Of a DNA stretch of 18,771 nt, positions 5,878 to 13,131 are shown piece by piece. The notes under the pieces are model-generated. The model ran no database searches and was not told the DNA's origin. It saw nothing but the letters and a program-made list of their open reading frames with translations. Numbering within the stretch: position 1 is the first letter of the stretch; each line of letters opens with the position of its first letter. Source of the DNA: Phycisphaerae bacterium (GTDB lineage Bacteria > Planctomycetota > Phycisphaerae > JAJVII01); NCBI GenBank assembly GCA_028706835.1, contig JAQTVL010000018.1:1-18771 (forward strand), in the 5' to 3' direction. Position numbers and translations under genes: made by a program.

Positions 5878-8457
5878 TCAGTTCGGGCCGGACTTTGCGG
5901 CGGCTTCGCCGGCTAACGCCAGCAACTCGGCGTCGGAGGCGGCGCGGCGCGAGGTCCAGCGCTCGATGAAGGCCTGGCTGCGCTGGTCGAGGAACTTGTC
6001 CACGCGGGCGGCCAGGTCGCCGTCGATCTTCTTGTCGTCCAGGGCCCGCTGGAGGAACAGAATCGCCTCGGCCAGTTGGATGCCTTCGCGGAGCATCTCG
6101 AACCGCTCGGTCGCGATAGGCCCGTCCGGGCCGGGGGCCATGTAGGCCATGGTGCTGCACGGCGGCCCAAGCCCGCCGCGGTCGCAACTGAGTGCATAGA
6201 CGCGTCCGGCCTTCTTCAGCGGGAACAGGTCGCCGCCGAGTTGGCCAATGCCGTCGTGCCCGCGCATGATGACCTCTTCGCCCAGGTCGCGGGGCACGGT
6301 CAGTTGCGAGCCATCGCGGTGCCGCGTCCGGCAGGTGTCGGCCCACAGGTCGACCCGCGGCTTGGTCACGCTCTTGTAGCCGCGCGGCTTCATCGCGCCT
6401 TCCGTCCAGACGCACTCCGAGTAGCGGACCGGAATGAACACGTCCTTCGTCGTTCCGGGGAACCGGCCGGCCAGTGTCCCGTTGTGCGCGGTGTAGGCAT
6501 ATACGCCGTCCGGCCAGATCGCCTTGAACATGTCCACGGTCGACGGGGCCGGCGGGTAGCAGTAGGAGTTGTGGCCGAGGGCCGTGACGTCCCACCATCC
6601 CCGGGCCTCGACTTTCTTGCGAACAGTGTCGAGCACGGGCTTCCAGAAGGCGGTGCATTCCGGGCCGGGCGGCGGCATGTCCATCGGCGTCACCGTGCCC
6701 GTGGCGGGATCGAGCAGCGACACCTGGTTCGCCACGCCCCACGACTTGTTGTCCTTGCCCAACTGGCCCCAGCAGTTCAGCCGGAGGGGCAGCGGCTTGC
6801 CGATCGACTCGGCGATCGCGCCGAGGAACTTGTCAAACACGGTGAAGTCGTGGTCGAACGAGCCGTCCGGCTTCTTGATCCAGCGGACCACGGACTGCGT
6901 ATTGCCGCCCGGGCCGTGCCAGTCCATCACCATCTCCACCGTCACCTGCCGTGAGTTGATCTCCGACATCAGCGCCAGCGACTTGCCGATCAGGGCGAAG
7001 TGCTTGTCCGACCAGAGCGGCACGTTGTAGTGCATTCCAAGCTGCTCGGCGGACAGGAAGCCCAGGTTGCGAATGCGCTGCTCCTTGGCGTCGGCCAGCG
7101 CCCACGCGCTCACGTTGAGCAGCACCGGTACGGACATCTGCGGCAGGCCTTCGGCGGCGACCGTCAGTTGGCCTGCGTATTTGCCCGGCTTGGCGTCCTT
7201 CGGCACGCGAACGCTCAGCCAGATCGGCGCGATCGCACCCGGGACGATCGCCTTGCGATCGACCGCCTGGCCGAGGTACGTGTCCTTCAGCGGCGGCAGC
7301 TTGGGGACCGAGACCTCCGCCGGCAGCGTCTCCTGCAAGCCGTCGAAGCGGAACGCCGGGGCCCATGACTTGTCCGACACGGCCGGCTCCGCCCGGCGCA
7401 CCTTGACCGCGGCCGCGGGAATCTTGCCCGCATCGCCCGTCAACTCGCCGACAGTCACCTTGAGCCCCTTGATCGCCTGGGCTGAACTGACGATCAGACG
7501 CCCGGAGAACATGCCGTTGCGGGCGGCCGCGATCGAGACCAGCTTGGCCGGCTCCGCGGTGTCGCCATAGTCGTAGGCTGTCACCGTTTCGGAAGGCTGG
7601 CAGGTCCAGACCTGGACATCCTTCGGCCTGCCGGTGTTGGCTGCGACCGCGGCGTCGGCTGACAGTTTGATGCTTCGCAGTCCGGTGTAGGCCCAGATGC
7701 CGGGGACGGTGTACATGCCGCCCTCAGCCACGCGTTTGGCAGCGACGGCGCCGGCGTTGACGGCGGAGCGGTGCATCTGGATCGCGACGACGTTGACGCC
7801 CTTGCGGAGCAGTTTGGCGGGAATCTCCACGTCGGCCAGCTTGCGATATCGCTTCTCGAAGCCGGGCACGTTCTTGCTGATGTTCTGGAGGAACATGCCC
7901 TCCGGCTCGACGTAGAGGTCGTCGGGGTATTTCTCAGCCAAGGTGTCCGGGGCAAGTTTTGCGTCAACCGCCAGGCTGGCCCGCTTGAGTTCCTGGCCGT
8001 TCACGAAGACGACCAGGCCGCCGACGTATTCCAGGGAGAGCTTGAGGCCGGCCGCCTTGGCCGGATCGTCGACGAGGAACTTGCCTCGCACGCAGATCAT
8101 CGCGCTGCGGGTAGCGGTGTGCAGCGCCGCCGGGCTGCGCCCGGTCGCCCTGCCCGGCGCGACCTCGACGGGCCCATGCTGGCGGTCCCAGCCCGAATCG
8201 TCGAAGTCCGGCTTGGCCCAGTCCTCCGGGGGCAGCGGCGACAGGTAGTCCGCCACCGGCTTCTCGCCCTTCTGCACCGGGTCGATCGCCACGGTGAGTT
8301 GCCCGTCAGCCGACAGCACCTGCGGGGTCTTGTAGACATAGAAGGTTCGGAAGTAACTGTCGTTGTCGAGCACGGCGGTCTGGGCCTGCGCCGTTCGCGA
8401 CGCCCAGCAACCCGCGACCATCGCCGCCACGATCGCCCATCGATTCATCCGCCGCAT
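5878..8457 (-). CDS. exported glycoside-hydrolase-like protein (DUF4091/GH123-like)
   Basis: 859 residues from ATG 8457, chosen for AAGGAG eight bases upstream; an upstream in-frame ATG at 8508 lacks one. The N-terminus is a signal peptide. It could be cut after AQA (about residue 26), or be a lipoprotein signal, since MVAGC places a lipobox cysteine at 17. A jelly-roll, galactose-binding-like region (about 75-250; FDDSGWDRQHGP, GGLVVFVNGQEL, LLRKGVNVVAIQMH) is followed by beta-sandwich material with PIWLSVRVPKDAKPGKYAG (about 405-425). The remainder looks like a TIM-barrel-type domain. This layout fits exported DUF4091/GH123-like glycosidases. I cannot place the acidic catalytic pair, so activity and substrate stay open. 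It heads an operon with the regulator and is divergent from the transporter. Confidence 0.78.
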   Translation of the reverse strand: MRRMNRWAIVAAMVAGCWASRTAQAQTAVLDNDSYFRTFYVYKTPQVLSADGQLTVAIDPVQKGEKPVADYLSPLPPEDWAKPDFDDSGWDRQHGPVEVAPGRATGRSPAALHTATRSAMICVRGKFLVDDPAKAAGLKLSLEYVGGLVVFVNGQELKRASLAVDAKLAPDTLAEKYPDDLYVEPEGMFLQNISKNVPGFEKRYRKLADVEIPAKLLRKGVNVVAIQMHRSAVNAGAVAAKRVAEGGMYTVPGIWAYTGLRSIKLSADAAVAANTGRPKDVQVWTCQPSETVTAYDYGDTAEPAKLVSIAAARNGMFSGRLIVSSAQAIKGLKVTVGELTGDAGKIPAAAVKVRRAEPAVSDKSWAPAFRFDGLQETLPAEVSVPKLPPLKDTYLGQAVDRKAIVPGAIAPIWLSVRVPKDAKPGKYAGQLTVAAEGLPQMSVPVLLNVSAWALADAKEQRIRNLGFLSAEQLGMHYNVPLWSDKHFALIGKSLALMSEINSRQVTVEMVMDWHGPGGNTQSVVRWIKKPDGSFDHDFTVFDKFLGAIAESIGKPLPLRLNCWGQLGKDNKSWGVANQVSLLDPATGTVTPMDMPPPGPECTAFWKPVLDTVRKKVEARGWWDVTALGHNSYCYPPAPSTVDMFKAIWPDGVYAYTAHNGTLAGRFPGTTKDVFIPVRYSECVWTEGAMKPRGYKSVTKPRVDLWADTCRTRHRDGSQLTVPRDLGEEVIMRGHDGIGQLGGDLFPLKKAGRVYALSCDRGGLGPPCSTMAYMAPGPDGPIATERFEMLREGIQLAEAILFLQRALDDKKIDGDLAARVDKFLDQRSQAFIERWTSRRAASDAELLALAGEAAAKSGPN

Positions 8458-8577
8458 GAAACACTCCTTGGCTGAGGGCAGAACTTCACTATTGGCAACA
8501 ACCGGCATTGCCAGTAGAAGTGGAACCCGCGAGCGAAGGCAAAGTAGCGAGGCAGTCGCGACTGAAGTTGAGTTGAC
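8458..8577. promoter_or_regulatory. divergent promoter region with inverted repeat
   Basis: This 120-base gap separates the leftward glycosidase-like gene from the rightward transporter, so it should carry both promoters. An inverted repeat TGGCAA/TTGCCA (8493-8498 with 8508-8513, 9-base spacer) lies 36-56 bases upstream of the glycosidase start codon and could be an operator for the nearby regulator. No strong -35/-10 pair is evident on either strand. The transporter start has no clear ribosome binding site. Confidence 0.4.
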
Positions 8578-10092
8578 ATGGACCCGGGCAGCACATCACG
8601 AACGATCGAGGCGGCGGCGCGTAGCATGCCGCTGCGCTCCCGGCTGCGGACGATCACGTTCGCATGGTTTCTCGGGGCCGGGTGGGCGTCGCTGTGCGGG
8701 GGCGTGATCTTCTTCCGGTTCGCCGACGACATGGGCCTGGGGCGGCGGTCGTTCACCTGGGGGCTGCTGTCGGCGATGCCCTTCGTCGCGACGGCGATCC
8801 AGATCTTCGGCAGCCTGCTGGCGGAGGCGACGGGGCGGAACAAGCGGCTGTTCATGGCCGGGCTGCTGATCCAGCGGATGTGCTGGCTGCCGATCGGGCT
8901 GCTGCCGTTCTTCGCGCTGCGGTTCCCGTCGGCGGCGGTGGCGTCGGTGCTGCTGCTGTTCTTCGTGCAGGCGGCGGGGATGCACTTCAGCACGCCGCCG
9001 TGGACGACGTGGATGGCCGACCTGATCCCGCCTCGAATCCGGGGGCACTACTTCGGCGTGCGGCACCGGATCGCGATGTGCATGTACCTGGCGACGGCGC
9101 TGCTGTCCGGGTAGCTGCTGAACGTGGCCCGGTCGGGCAGCGGGGTGATCCGCCTGCCCTGGCCGGACTCGCTGCTGTCGTGGTCAATGCACGCCGTGCC
9201 GTTTCCGTTCTCGCCGATCCAGCTCTGCTCGGCGCTGTTCATCGTGGGCGCGATGCTGGGCACGGCCGACGTGCTGTGCTTCGTGGGGGTTCCCGAGACC
9301 CGGGGCCGGGCAAACCCCAACCCGCCGTCGCTGCGCGAGTTGCTGGGCACCCCGCTGCGCGATCGCCAGTTCGTGCGGTTCCTTGTCTATTACTCGGTGT
9401 TCCACATCGGCTCGCCGGGCACCAGTTACTACATCTGGAACAACACCTCCAAGCACCTGGGCTTGTCCGACTTCGGCGTGCAGATCATGCTGGCCGTGGT
9501 ACCGGTGCTCGGGGAACTGATGTTCGCGCCGGTCTGGGGCCGGCTCATCAATCGCGTCGGCCGGAAGACCGTGATGATGGTGTCGATGGCCTACCTGGTG
9601 ATCCTGCCGGTGTGCTGGCTGCTGGTCCTGCCGCAATACTGGTGGATGGGGTTTGTCGTGTCCAGCCTGGGCAACGTCTGCTGGAACGGATCGGACCAGT
9701 GCAACCTGCACTGGCTGCTGCACATGGCCAGCGGCGAGAAAGGCTCGTCGAGCTACCAGGCGGTGTTCGCGCTGGCCGTGGCGATCACGGGCACGATGTC
9801 GGGGCTGCTGCTGGGCGCGATGGCGTCGCTCGGGTCAGGCATCCACTGGAATGTCGGGCCGTACCACTTCAATTACCTGCTGCTGGTCTTCGCGGTGGCC
9901 TCCGCCGTCCGCGGGATTGCATACCTCTTCCTGCTGCCGCGGCTTCACGACGACGCCCACCGTCAGCCGGTCGGCCAGGCGCTGCGGTACGTGCTGGTCA
10001 TGGTGTCCGAGGCGATCGACACCACCGTAAGCCTGCCGCTGCGACTCCTGGGCATCCCGCGCAAGCCGGATGACCCTGACCAGAAAGACTGA
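8578..10092 (+). pseudogene. MFS transporter interrupted by an in-frame TAG
   Basis: Two open stretches (178 residues from 8578, then 9115-10092) lie in the same frame, separated only by a TAG at 9112-9114. Together they make one 504-codon transporter of the major facilitator type. The first part carries an early MFS loop (LLAEATGRNKR) and ends within a membrane helix at YLATALLSG. The second resumes with LLNVARSG and later has a classic loop motif, GRLINRVGRKT. One base change, TGG to TAG, would explain the stop. No ribosome binding site supports a separate start at GTG 9124. The gene is divergent from the glycosidase-like gene, so sugar or oligosaccharide uptake is likely. It is either a recent pseudogene, an assembly error or, less likely, read through. 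The N-terminal start could also be ATG 8626. Confidence 0.85.
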
Positions 10093-10164
10093 CCCGCGGA
10101 AACTGGAATCCACTTCAGCTCCCCCGGTTCGACGAACTATTCCCGATCGTGGGAAATGTAGCTA

Positions 10165-10193
10165 TTGCCCGCGCGCGGCGGACTCAGTAGAAT
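10165..10193 (+). promoter_or_regulatory. candidate sigma-70-type promoter of the pyrophosphatase gene
   Basis: TTGCCC (10165-10170) and TAGAAT (10188-10193) are separated by exactly 17 bases, giving a leader of roughly 75 bases before ATG 10276. A small inverted repeat TTCCC/GGGAA (10140-10144 with 10151-10155) lies just upstream and could be an operator or a weak transporter terminator. Confidence 0.55.
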
Positions 10194-10275
10194 ACGCCGA
10201 AATTTTTGCCGCGACCCGTTCGCTGCATCGTCCGGCTCTGGAACCTTCTTTCCTATTGCACGAGGTAGGGACAAC

Positions 10276-12912
10276 ATGATTGGCCGATTCTCCCAACTGC
10301 TCAAGAACGCCCGTGTCCGAACAGGTTACCTGGTCCTCCTGGCCCTGTTCTTCGTGGCTGTGTTCGCATGGAACGTCAAGGCCGAGCCGGGCACAAGCGG
10401 CGTTGGAACGGAAGTCAAGCACTCGTTCCGCTTCTTCAGCCCGCTGACGGACACAGCCAAGTACAAGAGCGGCGAGCGCATCGCCCTGCTCTGCATCCTC
10501 GGCGTGGCGGTGCTCGGGCTGCTCTACGCCGCCATGCTGGCCGGCCAGGTCAAGAAGGCCGACGAAGGCACGCAGAAGATGAAGGATATCGCGGCGGCCG
10601 TCCGCGAAGGCGCCAACGCCTACCTGGGCGCCCAGTTCAAGAAGATCGGGCCGCTGATCATCATCCTCACCTGCGTCCTGTTCGCAACCAAGTGGGGCAG
10701 TTGGGAGTTCGCGTTCGGCCGGGCCGGCGCGTTCCTCATCGGTTCGCTGTTCAGTTGGACCGTCGGGTTCGTCGGGATGCGGTTCGCCACCAGCGGGAAC
10801 CTGCGCGTGGCGGCAGCCGCCCGCAAGAGCTATGGCGAAGCCATGCAGCTCGGCTACCGCACCGGCACGATCACCGGCATGTTGACCGACGGCCTGGGGC
10901 TGCTGGGCGGCACGATCATCTTCCTGATTTACGGCGAGCAGGCGTATGAAGCCCTGCTCGGGTTCGGCTTCGGCGGCACGCTGCTGGCGTTGTTCATGCG
11001 TGTCGGCGGCGGCATCTACACCAAGGCCGCCGACGTCGGCGCGGACCTGGTCGGCAAGATCGAGAAGGACATTCCCGAGGACGACCCGCGCAACGCAGCC
11101 ACCATCGCCGACAACGTCGGCGACAACGTCGGCGACTGCGCCGGTATGGCCGCCGACATCTTCGAGAGCTACGAAGTCACCATCGTCGCGGCGATGATCC
11201 TGGGCCTGGCAAGCTTCGGGCACAAGGGCGTCATCTTCCCGCTGCTCGTTCGCGGCATCGGCGTGCTGGGGTCCATCATCAGCACCTACACGGTCAAGGC
11301 CGGGCCGAGGGACACCTCGGATACCGCGCTCAAGAGCGTCCACCGCGGCTTCTGGATCGGATCGGCGATCAGCGTCATCGGCTTCGTCCTGCTGGGCGTG
11401 TTCTACCTCCGGTTCGACGCGAGCATGGTCACGGCCGGCACGGTGACGCAGACCGCGTGGGATTCGATCAAGAACCTTCCCGCATGGCTCAATCTCGGCG
11501 TCGCCGGCATGGACATGAGGCCGGTGATGACGTGCTTCATCGGCATCATTCTGGCCATTGCGCTGAACAAAGTTACCAGCTACTACACGCACACCTCGCA
11601 CGCGCCGGTCAAATCGCTTGCCCGCGCCTGCCAGACCGGCCATGCCACCAACATCATCCAGGGCTTCGCCGTCGGCTATGAAAGCGCGGTCGCGGCCACG
11701 GTCGTTATCGCTGTCTCCGTCGCCCTGTCCGTCCTGTGCTACTGGGGCACACCGGCCGTCTTCATCGCCTACGGCGTCGCCATGACCGGCATCGGCATGT
11801 TGACCCTCACCGGCAACACGATCTCCATGGACGTCTTCGGCCCGGTGGCTGACAACGCCAACGGCATCGGCGAGATGGGCTACGACAAGGCGGAAATGGA
11901 GAAGGCGGAGCCCGGCAGCTACAAGCGGGCGCGCCAGGTGCTGGCTGACCTCGACGCCGTGGGAAACACCACCAAGGCCGAAACCAAGGGCATCGCCATC
12001 GGCTCGGCGGTTATCGCGGCCGTGTCGCTGTTCGCCAGTTTCATCGCCGTTATCGCCGTCGGCAGCGAGGAAAACCTGAGCAGGATGACCGAGCAGCAGT
12101 ACCAGTTCTTCGCGGCCAAGCTGTCGATCGCCGCCCCCATGGTGCTCATCGGCTTCCTCATCGGCGGCACCGTGCCGTTCCTGTTCAGCTCGATGCTGAT
12201 CCGGGCGGTCGGGCGGGCGGCCTTCTTCATCGTCAAGGAGTGCCGCGTCCAGTTCCAGGACAAGGAAATCTGGGCCGGCACCAAGAAGCCCGACTACGGC
12301 CGGGTGGTCGGCATCTGCACGAGCACGGCCCAAAAGGAACTGGTCGGCCCGGGCCTGCTGGCGTTGCTGGCCCCGATGCTTGTCGGCTTCCTGCTTGGGC
12401 CGTACGCCCTGGGCGGGTTCCTGGCGGGCATGATCCTGGTGGGGCAATTGCTGGCAGTGTTCATGGCCAACGCCGGCGGCGCGTGGGACAACGCCAAGAA
12501 GATGGTCGAGGACGGCATGTATGGCGGCAAGGGCTCCGATGCCCACCGCGCGTCCGTTACCGGCGACACCGTCGGCGACCCGCTCAAGGACACCGCCGGG
12601 CCCGCCATCAACCCCCTGGTTAAGGTGATGAACATGGTCAGCCTGCTCGGGCTGGGCCTGGTGCTGAGTTTCAACGCCTCCGGCGTCAATCCGGACACCG
12701 GCAAGATCACCGATGCCCTGAAGGCCGGTGCAAGCCTGGCGACGCTACAGGCCATCAAGGACAAGCCGACCGACGGCCTTATCGGGCTGATCGTGGTACT
12801 GGTCGCGATCATGGGCATTTGCTGGGCCGTCTGGCGTAGCAAGCACGAGACGCCGGAGATGAAGGCGATGGACCAGGAGCCGGCCTCCAGCCAACAGAAC
12901 CCCAAGCACTAG
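10276..12912 (+). CDS. hppA: membrane-bound H+-translocating pyrophosphatase, K+-independent type
   Basis: 878 residues; ATG 10276 is preceded by GAGGTAGGG, and the open frame upstream is non-coding. The enzyme splits pyrophosphate and pumps protons across a membrane. All family signatures are visible: GGGIYTKAADVGADLVGK (244-261), DVFGPVADNANG (519-530) and TGDTVGDPLKDTAGPAINP (762-780). The subtype site reads GNTTKAETKG, with Lys at 567. The family rule is Lys for K+-independent enzymes and Ala for K+-dependent ones. It is longer than the usual 650-770 residues: an extra N-terminal helix (15-35) and a polar stretch (about 36-72) precede the core, and about 13 polar residues end the protein. 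It has its own promoter and terminator, and ends with TAG. Sodium pumping cannot be excluded by eye, but the lysine argues for protons. Confidence 0.96.
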   Translation: MIGRFSQLLKNARVRTGYLVLLALFFVAVFAWNVKAEPGTSGVGTEVKHSFRFFSPLTDTAKYKSGERIALLCILGVAVLGLLYAAMLAGQVKKADEGTQKMKDIAAAVREGANAYLGAQFKKIGPLIIILTCVLFATKWGSWEFAFGRAGAFLIGSLFSWTVGFVGMRFATSGNLRVAAAARKSYGEAMQLGYRTGTITGMLTDGLGLLGGTIIFLIYGEQAYEALLGFGFGGTLLALFMRVGGGIYTKAADVGADLVGKIEKDIPEDDPRNAATIADNVGDNVGDCAGMAADIFESYEVTIVAAMILGLASFGHKGVIFPLLVRGIGVLGSIISTYTVKAGPRDTSDTALKSVHRGFWIGSAISVIGFVLLGVFYLRFDASMVTAGTVTQTAWDSIKNLPAWLNLGVAGMDMRPVMTCFIGIILAIALNKVTSYYTHTSHAPVKSLARACQTGHATNIIQGFAVGYESAVAATVVIAVSVALSVLCYWGTPAVFIAYGVAMTGIGMLTLTGNTISMDVFGPVADNANGIGEMGYDKAEMEKAEPGSYKRARQVLADLDAVGNTTKAETKGIAIGSAVIAAVSLFASFIAVIAVGSEENLSRMTEQQYQFFAAKLSIAAPMVLIGFLIGGTVPFLFSSMLIRAVGRAAFFIVKECRVQFQDKEIWAGTKKPDYGRVVGICTSTAQKELVGPGLLALLAPMLVGFLLGPYALGGFLAGMILVGQLLAVFMANAGGAWDNAKKMVEDGMYGGKGSDAHRASVTGDTVGDPLKDTAGPAINPLVKVMNMVSLLGLGLVLSFNASGVNPDTGKITDALKAGASLATLQAIKDKPTDGLIGLIVVLVAIMGICWAVWRSKHETPEMKAMDQEPASSQQNPKH

Positions 12913-12925
12913 AGGACAATAAGAT

Positions 12926-12962
12926 ATGGAGTCGCCGGAAGTTGTGCAGCCGGCGACTCCAT
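12926..12962 (+). terminator. strong stem-loop after the pyrophosphatase gene
   Basis: A perfect 13-base stem ATGGAGTCGCCGG/CCGGCGACTCCAT with an 11-base loop begins 13 bases after the hppA stop and is followed by TTTCCTCCCC. A second stem, CCCCGGC/GCCGGGG (12968-12974 with 12983-12989), follows at once. The T tract is short, but the pair makes transcription readthrough into the next operon unlikely. Confidence 0.8.
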
Positions 12963-13022
12963 TTCCTCCCCGGCTGCAAATGGCCGGGGCAGGACCGAAT
13001 TACCCAAATGGTTTTCTCGCAG

Positions 13023-13051
13023 TTGAGAAAATCGCTCCCACTTGTTAGACT
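13023..13051 (+). promoter_or_regulatory. candidate promoter of the complex-I-like operon with overlapping palindrome
   Basis: TTGAGA (13023-13028) and TAGACT (13046-13051) are 17 bases apart, giving a leader of about 75 bases before ATG 13132. The -35 box is overlapped by a perfect inverted repeat TTTTCTC/GAGAAAA (13012-13018 with 13025-13031), a plausible repressor or activator site. Confidence 0.55.
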
Positions 13052-13098
13052 GTTCCCTTTACCCGCCCCGCACTTCAGCGGGCACGGTGGTTCCAGGG

Positions 13099-13115
13099 GC
13101 TCGCGTAACGCGAGC
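13099..13115 (+). other. leader hairpin next to the ribosome binding site
   Basis: GCTCGCG-TAA-CGCGAGC is a perfect 7-base stem with a three-base loop. It ends directly before GAAGGTG, the ribosome binding site of the fused antiporter gene at 13132. It could modulate translation start or protect the 5' end. Confidence 0.5.
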
Positions 13116-13131
13116 GAAGGTGAATCTGACA

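Noticed and set aside
5843..6742. In-frame extension that would make the regulator 681 residues long
   Set aside because: The extra part lies wholly inside the glycosidase-like gene in another frame, is rich in Arg, Gly and Pro, and has no family features. The regulator has natural starts at 5842 or 5803.
9112..9114. TAG recoded as an amino acid
   Set aside because: At least two other genes in the window end at TAG, and no recoding signal is apparent. A point mutation or base error is simpler.
9124..10092. Independent second transporter gene starting at GTG 9124
   Set aside because: It has no ribosome binding site and lacks the N-terminal helices of an MFS protein. It is the same frame and same protein as the upstream part.
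10162..12546. 794-residue open frame on the minus strand
   Set aside because: It mirrors the pyrophosphatase gene. Its composition (Asp, Arg, His, Gly, Ala) is typical of antisense frames in GC-rich genes, while the plus strand has every family motif.
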